Assembly: GCF_002863005.1 (NCBI RefSeq)
Contig: NZ_PKDG01000033.1
Location: 1 to 58,893 of the forward strand
Length of the DNA stretch: 58,893 bases
Reading direction: 5' to 3'
Source of the DNA: Pseudoxanthomonas sp.
Lineage (GTDB): Bacteria > Pseudomonadota > Gammaproteobacteria > Xanthomonadales > Xanthomonadaceae
Position 1 is the stretch's first letter, and each line of letters starts with the position of its first letter. The notes under the pieces are model-generated. The model saw nothing but the letters and a program-made list of their open reading frames with translations, was not told the DNA's origin and did not search any database. Both the position numbers and the translations under genes were made by a program. Shown here piece by piece: positions 1 to 8,359 of this stretch.

Positions 1-2
1 TC

Positions 3-836
3 CTGAAGGTGGATTCCACCGTCGCCTACCTGCTGATCGCCGCCGCGCTGTTCCTCGCCACGCCGTTCTTCCTGTTCTTCGGCTGGCTGTCGGATCGCAT
101 CGGTCGCAAGAAGATCATCATGGCGGGCTGCCTGCTGGCCGCGGTCACCTACTTCCCGATCTTCAAGGGCATCACCCACTTCGCCAATCCGGGCGTGGAA
201 GAAGCCAGCCGCAACTCGCCGGCCGTGGTGGTCGCGGACAAGGACACCTGCTCGTTCCAGTTCGACCCGATCCCGGGCACGCGCAAGTTCACCAGTTCGT
301 GCGACCAGGCCACCGCCGCCCTCGCCCGTGCCGGCGTGCCGTACAGCGTGGAATCCGCCCCGGCGGGTACGCTGGCGCAGGTGCGCGTGGGCGATGCCTC
401 GGTGGCGTCGTTCGAAGCCGCCGGCCTGTCCGGCGACGACGTGAAGGCCAAGACCGCCGCGTTCGGTGGTGAACTGAAGACGGCGCTGGGTGCGGCCGGT
501 TACACGGAGAAGGCGCCGACGGATCGCATCAATGTGCCGATGACGATCTTCCTGCTCTGGATCCTGGTGATCTACGTGACCATGGTGTACGGCCCGATCG
601 CCGCCTACCTGGTCGAGTTGTTCCCGACGCAGATCCGCTACACCTCGATGTCGCTCCCGTACCACATCGGCAATGGCTGGTTCGGTGGCTTCCTGCCGGC
701 GATCTCCTTCGCACTGGTGGCGGCCACGGGCAACCTGTACTACGGCCTGTGGTACCCGATCGGCATCGCCGTGATGACGCTGATCATCGGCACGCTGTTC
801 CTGCGCGAGACGAAGGACGTCGACATCACGAAGTAA
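3..836 (+). CDS. MFS transporter, C-terminal part (5' end outside window)
   Basis: The reading frame is open to the left window edge, so this is the C-terminal part of a longer inner-membrane permease. Visible are hydrophobic helices near residues 5-30 with the major-facilitator loop motif GWLSDRIGRKK, then an unusually long hydrophilic stretch of about 130 residues (rich in Ala, Gly, Asp, with two Cys), then further helices including a YLVELFPTQIRYTSMS segment typical of metabolite/H+ symporter (ProP/KgtP-like) members. The family moves small solutes by proton symport; the substrate cannot be read here. Tandem hairpins and a T-tract follow the stop. The long extramembrane insert is a noticeable departure from ordinary 430-residue MFS proteins. 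Confidence 0.85.
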   Translation: MKVDSTVAYLLIAAALFLATPFFLFFGWLSDRIGRKKIIMAGCLLAAVTYFPIFKGITHFANPGVEEASRNSPAVVVADKDTCSFQFDPIPGTRKFTSSCDQATAALARAGVPYSVESAPAGTLAQVRVGDASVASFEAAGLSGDDVKAKTAAFGGELKTALGAAGYTEKAPTDRINVPMTIFLLWILVIYVTMVYGPIAAYLVELFPTQIRYTSMSLPYHIGNGWFGGFLPAISFALVAATGNLYYGLWYPIGIAVMTLIIGTLFLRETKDVDITK

Positions 837-849
837 ACGCTCCTCCCCG

Positions 850-910
850 GGCCGGTCCCTCCCAGGACCGGCCACCCCGACGCCGGCCCCCGTGGCCGGC
901 GTCTTCTTTT
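850..910 (+). terminator. Tandem hairpins with T-tract after the MFS gene
   Basis: Two perfect hairpins follow each other: GGCCGGTCC/GGACCGGCC (850-873) and GACGCCGGCC/GGCCGGCGTC (879-903). The second is followed by TTCTTTT (904-910), a normal rho-independent terminator layout for the transporter gene. Confidence 0.75.
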
Positions 911-962
911 GTACGACGCGCGGCGGGATAAGCTGGGAACTTCATCCCGCCGGAGTTGCGCC

Positions 963-1343
963 ATGCCCCTGGTCACCGTGACCGTCCGCAAGCCGAAGGA
1001 CGCGGCCTTCAAGTCGTCCGTGCTCGATGCGGTGCATGCCGCGCTTGTCGCCTCCGGCGTGCCGGCGACCGACCGTTTCCAGCGCGTGCTGGAACTGTCC
1101 GACGAAGACTTCCGCTACGACCCCGCGTACCCGGATGTCGCCGGCGCGCGCGACGAAGACTTCGTGCTGATCGAGATCCTGTGGTCGGTCGGGCGCAGCG
1201 TGAGGGTGAAGAAGGCGCTACTGGCCGATCTGATGCAGCGCCTGCGGGCGGCGGGGCGGAATCCCGAGAACGTCATGGTCTGCTTCAAGGAAACGACCTG
1301 GGAGAACTGGGCGTTCGCCGGTGGCCGCCTGGTCCACACCTGA
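963..1343 (+). CDS. Tautomerase-family protein (4-oxalocrotonate tautomerase superfamily)
   Basis: 126 residues starting MPLVTVTVR. The start at 963 is chosen because the superfamily uses an N-terminal proline (Pro1 after Met removal) as catalytic base, and GGAG lies just upstream; an in-frame ATG further left would bury that proline. Length and the central ELSDEDF...DEDFVLIEI region fit the Tautomerase_2/malonate-semialdehyde-decarboxylase-like branch rather than the 62-residue 4-OT enzymes. It probably acts in the cytosol on enol/keto substrates; the substrate is unknown. It is convergent with the EF-hand gene only 6 bases away. Confidence 0.8.
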   Translation: MPLVTVTVRKPKDAAFKSSVLDAVHAALVASGVPATDRFQRVLELSDEDFRYDPAYPDVAGARDEDFVLIEILWSVGRSVRVKKALLADLMQRLRAAGRNPENVMVCFKETTWENWAFAGGRLVHT

Positions 1344-1349
1344 CGTCAT

Positions 1350-1682
1350 TCAGCGCGGCGGCGCGGCCAGTTCCTTCGCGCTGAGGAATCCATTGCCGTC
1401 GGCATCCTGCCGCTTGAAGCGGTCGGCGAGCTGCGCCAGATGCGCCTCGCGGGTGACCGGCTTGCCTCGGCCACCGGGCAGCTCGTCGAGGGACAGCACA
1501 CCATCGCGGTTGCGGTCCATGCCCTCGAAGGCGTAGCTCATCCAGGTCTGGTACTCGATCAGGCTGACGCGGCCGTCGCCATCGCCATCCATGCGCGCGA
1601 GATAGTCGCCGGTGGCGGTGACCTGTGCGAACGCGGCGGCCGGCAGGAGAGCGAGGACAAGGAGGGAGGACGGGAGGCGCAT
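1350..1682 (-). CDS. Secreted EF-hand protein
   Basis: 110 residues with a Sec signal peptide (about residues 1-19, ending AAAFA|Q) and three canonical 12-residue EF-hand loops: D32-E43 (DGDGDGRVSLIE), D56-E67 (DRNRDGVLSLDE) and D93-E104 (DADGNGFLSAKE). All three keep Asp at loop position 1, Gly at 6 and Glu at 12, so calcium binding is likely. Such small periplasmic EF-hand proteins are common in Xanthomonadaceae; their role is mostly unknown. The start is the first Met before the signal peptide; the gene is divergent from the ABC ATPase gene. Confidence 0.85.
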   Translation of the reverse strand: MRLPSSLLVLALLPAAAFAQVTATGDYLARMDGDGDGRVSLIEYQTWMSYAFEGMDRNRDGVLSLDELPGGRGKPVTREAHLAQLADRFKRQDADGNGFLSAKELAAPPR

Positions 1683-1766
1683 GCCGGCATTGTAGGGCCG
1701 CCAGACGCGCCCGTTGACCACCATGATTCGGGTACGCTGCACCGGCAACCGCTCCCCCGCCCTGCG

Positions 1767-2600
1767 ATGACTCCCTCTGCCTCCCCTGCCGCCACGACGC
1801 ACGCGGCGCCGCTGTTCGAACTGGACCGCGCCACCGTCGTGCGGGGCGCCACCCGCGTCCTGCACGACCTGTCGCTGCGCATCCCGCTGGGCCAGCACAC
1901 GGCGCTCCTGGGCCCGAACGGGGGCGGCAAGTCGACCTTCATCAAGCTGATCAACCGCGAGCTGTACCCGCTCGCCCGTGAAGGCGATGCGCCGGTGAAG
2001 GTGTTCGGCCTGCGCCGGTGGAACGTCAACGAACTGCGCAACCGCCTGGGCGTGGTGACCAGCGACCTGACCCGCGACCTGCAGCAGATGCCTTACCTGC
2101 GCGCCGAAGATGCGGTGGTCACCGGCTTCTTCTCCAGCTTCATGGTCCCGCCGCACCGGCAGGTCGATGAGGGCATGCGCCGCCGTGCGCGCCGTGCGCT
2201 GGACGACGTGCGGGCGCTGTCGCTTGCCGACCGCCCGGTCGCCGAGCTGTCCACCGGCGAAATGCGGCGCGTGCTGATCGCGCGCGCATTGGTGCACGAA
2301 CCGGAGGCGCTGCTGCTGGACGAACCGACCGCAGGCCTCGACGTGGTGGCGCGGCAACACTTCCTCGCGCTGATGCGCACGCTGGCGCAGCGCGGCATCA
2401 CGCTGGTGCTGGTGACGCACCATATCGAAGAGATCATTCCCGAGATCGACCGCGTGCTGCTGTTGCGCGATGGTGTACTCCACGCCGACGGCGATCGTGC
2501 GGCCACGCTGACCGACGCCCACCTCAGCCATGCCTTCGGCGGGCCGGTGCGCGTGCGCCACGAAGGCGGCTTCTACCGTGCGGAGCCGGACCATGCCTGA
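1767..2600 (+). CDS. ABC transporter ATP-binding protein
   Basis: 277 residues, a single nucleotide-binding domain. Walker [10 protein letters not shown] is at 49-57, the signature loop is LSTGE (161-165, in place of LSGGQ), Walker B LLLDEP is at about 182-187, the D-loop is AGLD and the H-loop His is at 218. It resembles the stand-alone ModF/YhhJ-like ATPases (iron/molybdate type) with the sequence [10 protein letters not shown] after the Q-loop region. No permease or binding-protein gene lies next to it, so substrate and even a transport role are open. Its 3' end overlaps mutM by 8 bases, suggesting co-transcription and translational coupling. Confidence 0.85.
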   Translation: MTPSASPAATTHAAPLFELDRATVVRGATRVLHDLSLRIPLGQHTALLGPNGGGKSTFIKLINRELYPLAREGDAPVKVFGLRRWNVNELRNRLGVVTSDLTRDLQQMPYLRAEDAVVTGFFSSFMVPPHRQVDEGMRRRARRALDDVRALSLADRPVAELSTGEMRRVLIARALVHEPEALLLDEPTAGLDVVARQHFLALMRTLAQRGITLVLVTHHIEEIIPEIDRVLLLRDGVLHADGDRAATLTDAHLSHAFGGPVRVRHEGGFYRAEPDHA

Positions 2601-3411
2601 GTTGCCCGAGGTCGAAACCACCCGCCGCGGGCTGGCACCGCACATCGAAGGCCGGCGCATCCGGTCGGTGACGCTGCGCCGGCCGGACCTGCGCTGGCCG
2701 ATCCCGCCCGACATCACCCAGGCATTGCCCGGACAGCGCATCGACGCGGTGCGCCGTCGCGCGAAGTACCTGCTGATAGACACGGCGGCGGGCAGCGCGC
2801 TGCTGCACCTGGGCATGTCGGGCAGCCTCCGCGTCCTGCCTGCGGCGACACCGGTGACCGCGCACGACCACGTGGACATCACGCTGGACGGGGCGGAGGG
2901 GCGCGTGCTGCGGTTCAACGATCCGCGCAGGTTCGGCTGCCTGCTGTGGCAGCCGGTCGGCGAGATCCATCCCCTGTTGCAGGGGCTGGGACCCGAGCCG
3001 CTGTCGGACGCTTTCGACGGCGACTACCTGTTCGCCCTGAGCCGTGGCCGCAAGGCCCCCGTGAAGACCTTCCTGATGGACCAGGCCGTGGTGGTGGGCG
3101 TGGGCAACATCTACGCGGCCGAGAGCCTGTTCCGCGCCGGCATCTCCCCGCTCCGCGCCGCGGGCAAGGTCTCGCGGGAGCGCTACGTGGCGCTGGCGGG
3201 GGCAGTGAAGGAGATCCTCGCATGCGCCATCACCCGGGGCGGCACCACGCTGCGCGACTTCCTGAGCCCGGACGGGGCGCCGGGCTACTTCGAGCAGGAA
3301 CTGTCGGCCTACGGACGCGGCGGCGAACCCTGCCCGCGCTGCGGCCGGCCGATGAAGCACGCCAGCATCGGCCAGCGCGCGACCGTGTGGTGCGGCCACT
3401 GCCAGCGCTGA
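2593..3411 (+). CDS. mutM: Formamidopyrimidine-DNA glycosylase (Fpg/MutM)
   Basis: 272 residues, the usual Fpg length. It removes 8-oxoguanine and formamidopyrimidines from DNA and nicks the abasic site. The N-terminus MPELPEVE supplies the catalytic Pro (after Met loss) and Glu; the start at 2593 is fixed by this requirement. [10 protein letters not shown] (helix-two-turn-helix) and the C-terminal zinc finger CPRCG...CGHC are both intact. It overlaps the ABC ATPase gene by 8 bases. Confidence 0.97.
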   Translation: MPELPEVETTRRGLAPHIEGRRIRSVTLRRPDLRWPIPPDITQALPGQRIDAVRRRAKYLLIDTAAGSALLHLGMSGSLRVLPAATPVTAHDHVDITLDGAEGRVLRFNDPRRFGCLLWQPVGEIHPLLQGLGPEPLSDAFDGDYLFALSRGRKAPVKTFLMDQAVVVGVGNIYAAESLFRAGISPLRAAGKVSRERYVALAGAVKEILACAITRGGTTLRDFLSPDGAPGYFEQELSAYGRGGEPCPRCGRPMKHASIGQRATVWCGHCQR

Positions 3412-3495
3412 CGACCCTCTCAGGGGCATCGCCGTCCTCACGTCCTGTGAGACAAATGACGTTATATTCGCGCCCTTGGCTCGTGGGGAAGACGG

Positions 3496-4062
3496 ATGGC
3501 CGACGCACCTGACATCACCTTGTGGCTGGACTCGGCCCGGAGCGGCGATCGCGCCGCGCTGGACCGCGTGCTGGCCACGCTGTACCAGGAACTGCACACG
3601 ATGGCGCGCCGCCAGCTGTCCGGCCAGCACGGCTACACGCTGGACGCCACCGCACTGGTGCACGAGTCGTACCTGAAGCTGCTCGGCTCCACCGGCACGG
3701 CCAAGTTCGAGGACCGCGCGCACTTCTTCGCCTATGCCGCCTCGTCGATGCGCAGCGTGGTGGTCGACTACGCGCGCAGCCGGCTGGCGCGCAAGCGCGG
3801 CGGCGACCTCAAGCGCGTGGCGGACATCCCGGAAGAGGTGGAAGGCAACCTGCGCCTGGACGAGGACATGCTGGCGCTCAACGATGCGCTGGAGAAGCTC
3901 GCCGCCGCGGACGAGCGCCTGGCCCAGGTGGTGGAGATGCGGTATTTCGCCGGCCTGTCGGAACTGGAAATCGCCGAGCTGCTGCAGCGCTCCGAGCGCA
4001 GCATCCGCCGCGACTGGCAGAAGGCGCGGCTGTTCCTGTTGTCGGCGATGGCGGATACCTGA
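3496..4062 (+). CDS. ECF-type sigma factor (Sigma70_ECF, kinase-linked group)
   Basis: 188 residues with region 2 (TLYQELHTMARRQL...HESYLKLL) and region 4 (YFAGLSELEIAELLQRSERSIRRDW). It matches the ECF-like family (PF07638 / TIGR02999 style) that lacks an adjacent anti-sigma factor and is instead encoded immediately upstream of a transmembrane Ser/Thr kinase. That is exactly the arrangement here: the kinase gene starts 24 bases downstream. By family knowledge the kinase may control the sigma factor by phosphorylation; this is inference for this pair. A TATATT -10-like element lies at about 3463-3468. Confidence 0.9.
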   Translation: MADAPDITLWLDSARSGDRAALDRVLATLYQELHTMARRQLSGQHGYTLDATALVHESYLKLLGSTGTAKFEDRAHFFAYAASSMRSVVVDYARSRLARKRGGDLKRVADIPEEVEGNLRLDEDMLALNDALEKLAAADERLAQVVEMRYFAGLSELEIAELLQRSERSIRRDWQKARLFLLSAMADT

Positions 4063-4086
4063 GGCAGGCACGCCCGCGCCGCACCG

Positions 4087-6891
4087 ATGGACGTCGAACG
4101 CTGGAAACGCCTGTCACCGCTGCTCGACGTCCTGCTGGAGCTGGAGCCGGAGGCGCGCGCGGACCAGCTGGAGATCCTGCGCGCGGATGATCCCGACACC
4201 GCGCGCGAGCTCGAGGCGCTGCTCGCGCTGGAAGAGGAAGGCGACGGCTTCATCGACCAACCGCTGGTCGACAAGCCCGGCCAGCTGAAACCCGGCATGC
4301 GGGTCGGACCCTACCAGCTCGAGTCCCTGCTGGGCGAAGGCGGGATGGGCCTGGTCTGGCTGGCGACCCGCGCGGATGGGCTGTACAAGCGCCGGGTCGC
4401 GCTGAAGCTGCTGCGCCCCGGGCTGGCCGACCCCAACCTGCGGCTGCGCTTCACCCGCGAGCGCGAGATCCTCGCGCGCCTCGAACACCCCAACATCGCG
4501 CGCCTGCTCGATGCCGGCATCGGCAGCGAGGGCCAGCCCTACCTGGCGCTGGAATACGTCGAGGGCGTGTCGATCACCGACTACTGCCAGGCCAACAACG
4601 TGGGCCTGGAAGCGCGGCTCGCGCTGTTCCTGCAGGTCTGCGAGGCCGTCAGCCACGCACACGCGAACCTGATCGTCCACCGCGACCTCAAGCCATCCAA
4701 CATCCTGGTCACGCCGACCGGCGACGTGCGCCTGCTGGACTTCGGCATCGCCAAGCTGCTGGACGATCCCGAACCGGTGCCCGTGCATCCGCGTACCGAA
4801 GTCCGCGCCTTCACCCTGCACTACGCGGCGCCGGAACAGGTGCGCGGCGAACTCGTCACCACCATGACCGATGTGTATTCGCTCGGCGTGGTGCTGTACG
4901 AACTGATCGCGGGAACCAAACCCTACCGCCTGCGCCGACAGACCGACGCCGAGTGGGAGCAGGCCATCCTTGCGGTGGAACCGCTCAAGCCTTCCGTCGC
5001 CACCCTGCGCACCACCGACGGCAGCCGCAGCCGTTGCCCGGACGCGCGGCGCACGTCGCGCAAGCTGTCGGGCGACCTCGACAACATCACGCTGAAAGCC
5101 CTGCAGAAGTTGCCGGAGCAGCGCTATGCCTCGGTAGAGGCGCTGTCGCAGGACCTGCGGCGGCACATCGAGGGCCGTCCGGTGCACGCGCGTGCCCAGA
5201 GCATGGGCTATCGGATGAACAAGTACCTGGTGCGCCACCGCTGGGCACTGGGCACGGGCCTGGCGGTGGCGACCGTGCTGGTGGCGGCGCTGGCGGCCAG
5301 CGTGTGGCAGGGCCGGCAGGCGATGCGCGAAACCGCGCGCGCGCAGGCGATGCAGGATTTCGTGATCGGCCTGTTCGACAACGCGGCCGCGTCGCAACAG
5401 GGCAGCACGTTCGATGCGCGCGAACTGCTGGCCGCGGGCGAGCGCCGTGGCGAACGCGAACTCGCCGCCCAGCCGCGCGCACAGGCCGAGCTGCTCGGGG
5501 TGATCGCGCGCCTGCGCCTGGGCCTGGGCGACTACCACGAGTCCCTCGCGCTGCTGGAGAAACAGTCGCGCGTGCTGGCGGTGACGGACGATGCGCCCGA
5601 CAGCCTGCGCCTGCAGGCCGCGACGCAGCACGGCCGCGTGTTGCGCCTGCTGGGACGTTCCCGCCAGTGCGTGCAGGTGATGGTGCCGATGGAAGCGCGC
5701 CTGCCCTCGCTCGCATCGCGCCTGCCGCTGCGGGTCGCGGAATTCCAGTCGCAGAACGGGCGCTGCCGCGCCGACGCCGGCGAGAAGCAGCTCGCCCGGC
5801 AGATGTTCGACCGCTCGCTGGACATCCGCCGCAACCTGAAGGACGAAGCCGGCGTCGCCGAGAACATGCGCGACCTGGCCCAGCTGGACGTGGAACTGGG
5901 CAACGCGGACGCCGGTGCGCGCGGTTATCTCGCCGCCCTGGCGCACCTGGAAGCGCATGGCCATGCGCGGCACCCGCTGGCCATCGAGATCCAGCGCAGC
6001 CTGGCGCTTCTGTATCGCAACCGCGGCGACACCGAGGAGGCGCTTGCAGCGTTCCGGCGCGCCCGCGCGCTGTCCGAGGATATCCATGGACCGCGCCATC
6101 CCCTGACCCAGGCCCTGCGGCGTCATATCGCGGCGGTGCAGGTGGACATGGGCCAGCTGCGCGAGGCCGACGAAGAGTTGCATCGCCTGCATGCGATGAC
6201 GCTGGAATCGCTCGGCCCCCATCATCGCGATACGGCCTCGAGCTGGAATTCCATGGGCATCATCGCGTGGGAGCGCGGCGACAACGAAACCGCGGTCGCC
6301 GACGTGGCCCGCGCCGTGGCCATCTGGCGCGAGACGGAAAGCCTGCAGATCCTGCCGGGAGGCCTGTTCAACTACGGCATGGTGCTCTACAGCGCCGGGC
6401 GTTACGACGAGGCGTTGGCCGCGCTCGAAGAGTCGCGGCAGATGCGGGTGACCACGATCGGCGCCAGCCACGCGCTGATCGGCGAGACCGACCGGATGAT
6501 CGGCGAAGTGCTGGCCGCGAAGGGGGACCTGAAGGGCGCCACCGAGCGCTTCGATAGGGCAGTACGGCTGACCCGGGTGGGGTTCGGCCCCGATCACCCG
6601 CGCACCTGGTTCGCGGAACTGTCGATGGCGCGCCAGCTCACGCGCCTGCACCGGCCGCAGGACGCCATCGCCCCCCTGCAGGCGCTCGCCGTGCACGAGG
6701 GTGGGGGCAGCGAAGCGCCCAAGCTGCGCTGGCTGGCGCGCGCCTATCTGGCGGAGGCGCGCTGCGGCCTGGGCGAAAAGGAGCGCGCGCGGCGCGAGCT
6801 GGATGCGCTGGCCGGCGAACTGCGCATCGCCCTGCCCGACGGCGGCATCATCCCGCGCGAAGTGGCGGGACTACGCGACGCCTGCCGCTGA
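4087..6891 (+). CDS. Membrane Ser/Thr protein kinase with periplasmic TPR region
   Basis: 934 residues. The PknB-type kinase domain spans about residues 74-370: glycine loop GEGGMG (83-88), ATP-binding Lys107 (VALKLL), catalytic HRDLKPSN (His198-Asp200) and DFG Asp218, all intact, so an active kinase is expected. A single membrane helix follows at about 386-406 (TGLAVATVLVAALAASV). The remaining ~530 residues are helical TPR-like repeats, predicted outside the cytoplasm. An N-terminal ~70-residue segment precedes the kinase domain. It forms a two-gene unit with the ECF sigma gene 24 bases upstream, suggesting a phospho-signalling route from an envelope sensor to sigma activity. The signal is unknown. 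Confidence 0.93.
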   Translation: MDVERWKRLSPLLDVLLELEPEARADQLEILRADDPDTARELEALLALEEEGDGFIDQPLVDKPGQLKPGMRVGPYQLESLLGEGGMGLVWLATRADGLYKRRVALKLLRPGLADPNLRLRFTREREILARLEHPNIARLLDAGIGSEGQPYLALEYVEGVSITDYCQANNVGLEARLALFLQVCEAVSHAHANLIVHRDLKPSNILVTPTGDVRLLDFGIAKLLDDPEPVPVHPRTEVRAFTLHYAAPEQVRGELVTTMTDVYSLGVVLYELIAGTKPYRLRRQTDAEWEQAILAVEPLKPSVATLRTTDGSRSRCPDARRTSRKLSGDLDNITLKALQKLPEQRYASVEALSQDLRRHIEGRPVHARAQSMGYRMNKYLVRHRWALGTGLAVATVLVAALAASVWQGRQAMRETARAQAMQDFVIGLFDNAAASQQGSTFDARELLAAGERRGERELAAQPRAQAELLGVIARLRLGLGDYHESLALLEKQSRVLAVTDDAPDSLRLQAATQHGRVLRLLGRSRQCVQVMVPMEARLPSLASRLPLRVAEFQSQNGRCRADAGEKQLARQMFDRSLDIRRNLKDEAGVAENMRDLAQLDVELGNADAGARGYLAALAHLEAHGHARHPLAIEIQRSLALLYRNRGDTEEALAAFRRARALSEDIHGPRHPLTQALRRHIAAVQVDMGQLREADEELHRLHAMTLESLGPHHRDTASSWNSMGIIAWERGDNETAVADVARAVAIWRETESLQILPGGLFNYGMVLYSAGRYDEALAALEESRQMRVTTIGASHALIGETDRMIGEVLAAKGDLKGATERFDRAVRLTRVGFGPDHPRTWFAELSMARQLTRLHRPQDAIAPLQALAVHEGGGSEAPKLRWLARAYLAEARCGLGEKERARRELDALAGELRIALPDGGIIPREVAGLRDACR

Positions 6892-6899
6892 CGCCCGCG

Positions 6900-7523
6900 T
6901 CAGCCCAGCGGAAGATCGGGCTGCAGCGGATCGATGCGTCCTTCGCCGCGCGCGATCTTCTTGAACTCCGCGCGGCTGACCGACACGTAGCGTTCGTTGC
7001 CGCCGATCTCCACCTGCGGACCGTCCTGCACCGCCCGCCCCTGCTCATCGACGCGCACGGTCATGGTGGCCTTCTTGCCGGTGTGGCAGATGGTCTTGAT
7101 CTCGCTCATCTCGTCGGCCCACGCCAGCAGGTACTGGCTGCCTTCGAACAGCTCGCCCCGGAAGTCGGTGCGCAGTCCGTAGCACAGCACCGGGATGCGC
7201 AGCGCATCCACCACTTCGCTCAGTTGCCAGACCTGGGCCCGCGTCAGGAACTGGGCCTCGTCCACCAGCACGCAGTCGAGCTTGCCGTTCACCGCGATGT
7301 CGTCGCGTATCCGCCGCTCGAGATCGTCGTCGCGCTCGAACGCCACCGCGTCGGCGCGCAACCCGATCCGCGACGCCACCACGCCGGTACCGGCGCGGTC
7401 GTCGAGCCGCGGGGTCAGGATCGCCACGCGCATCCCGCGCTCACGGTAGTTGTGCGCGGACTGCAGCAGCGTAGTGGTCTTCCCGGCATTCATCGCCGAG
7501 TAGTAGAAGTAGAGCTTGGCCAT
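6900..7523 (-). CDS. tdk: Thymidine kinase (type II)
   Basis: 207 residues; phosphorylates thymidine to dTMP in the salvage pathway. P-loop GKTTTLL (about 14-20), the lid/DEAQF Walker B region, [14 protein letters not shown] and [12 protein letters not shown] mark it as a TK1-like enzyme. In E. coli Tdk the equivalent segments read TICFCGRK and YVSVCRKHY; here they read TICHTGKK and YVSVSRAEF, so most of the structural zinc ligands are absent. The catalytic motifs are intact, so activity is still expected. It is convergent with the kinase-TPR gene, 8 bases away. Confidence 0.95.
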   Translation of the reverse strand: MAKLYFYYSAMNAGKTTTLLQSAHNYRERGMRVAILTPRLDDRAGTGVVASRIGLRADAVAFERDDDLERRIRDDIAVNGKLDCVLVDEAQFLTRAQVWQLSEVVDALRIPVLCYGLRTDFRGELFEGSQYLLAWADEMSEIKTICHTGKKATMTVRVDEQGRAVQDGPQVEIGGNERYVSVSRAEFKKIARGEGRIDPLQPDLPLG

Positions 7524-7545
7524 GGCGCGGATTCTACCGCGCGGC

Positions 7546-8265
7546 TTAACGGTCGTCGGTGCCCGCCGGCTCCGTGGGAACGTTCTCCACCTCGCCCACT
7601 TTCACTCTTCCCTTCAGAGGCGCTTTCCAGATCGCGTCCTGCAATCGCCAGTACTGATCGGGCTGCCAATACTTGGGGGCGTAATACTGGTCGCCCGTCA
7701 GTGTCATCCCGGTGCCTGCCAGCGGACCGGTGTGCGGGATGATGGTGAGATTGCCGACGTAGCCCACGCGACTTCCGGTGACGTTCCGTTTCGCGCGGCG
7801 CAGGACCTTTTCCAGGCGTGGCTTGGCGACGTCGTCGCCGTACTCGGCCAGGATGGCCTGGCCGCGCGCGATGGCGTCGCGCCGCTCATCATCGTTCAAG
7901 TCGGACCACATGCCTTCGCGCCTTACCAGGAAGTCGTGGTAGTGGCGCTCGGCCGCGATGTCCATCCAGGCGTAGGCGAGCGGTCGATCCACGGCAACGC
8001 CGATACCGCTCCAGTACATCTCGGCGATGATCGCCTGCGACGCCTTGTCGGCATGGCTCGCCGCGCGCTTGAACTCGTTCATCGCGATGGCGTAGTCCTT
8101 GCGGTCGTACGATCGCACGCCCTCGGCACGCCAGCGAAGATCGGGGTGTGCGGCCAGGAAGCCTTCGGTCAGCACGGCCGGATCGATCTGCGCGTCCTGG
8201 GCGATGGCCGCCGACACCGGCATGGCGAGGAAGACGAGGAGCGCCAGGCGGTTGAGACGGTTCAT
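7546..8265 (-). CDS. Secreted Sel1-repeat-like protein
   Basis: 239 residues with a signal peptide (1-22, AAIA|QD). Residues about 75-107 ([19 protein letters not shown] then [13 protein letters not shown]) form one Sel1/TPR-like repeat, a scaffold for protein contacts. The C-terminal half (about 140-239) is rich in Lys, Arg, Tyr and Trp and shows no family I recognise. It is probably periplasmic. Only 22 bases separate its stop from the downstream tdk start, so the two may share a transcript. Specific function unknown. Confidence 0.75.
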   Translation of the reverse strand: MNRLNRLALLVFLAMPVSAAIAQDAQIDPAVLTEGFLAAHPDLRWRAEGVRSYDRKDYAIAMNEFKRAASHADKASQAIIAEMYWSGIGVAVDRPLAYAWMDIAAERHYHDFLVRREGMWSDLNDDERRDAIARGQAILAEYGDDVAKPRLEKVLRRAKRNVTGSRVGYVGNLTIIPHTGPLAGTGMTLTGDQYYAPKYWQPDQYWRLQDAIWKAPLKGRVKVGEVENVPTEPAGTDDR

Positions 8266-8359
8266 GGGGCGGCCTGCGCAGGAGGGCGGATGCAGGCCAT
8301 GCTAGGAGAAGCCGGGCGCCGTTGTCTGTAAACTGATGGCCTACGCCGAAGTACGCCTC

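Noticed and set aside
1767..2600. Complete ABC importer operon
   Set aside because: Only the ATPase is present; neighbouring genes are mutM and an EF-hand protein, so no transporter complex can be claimed.
1683..2918. Upstream extension of the EF-hand frame to 522 residues
   Set aside because: It lies antisense to the ABC ATPase and mutM, and the real protein starts at the signal peptide at 1682.
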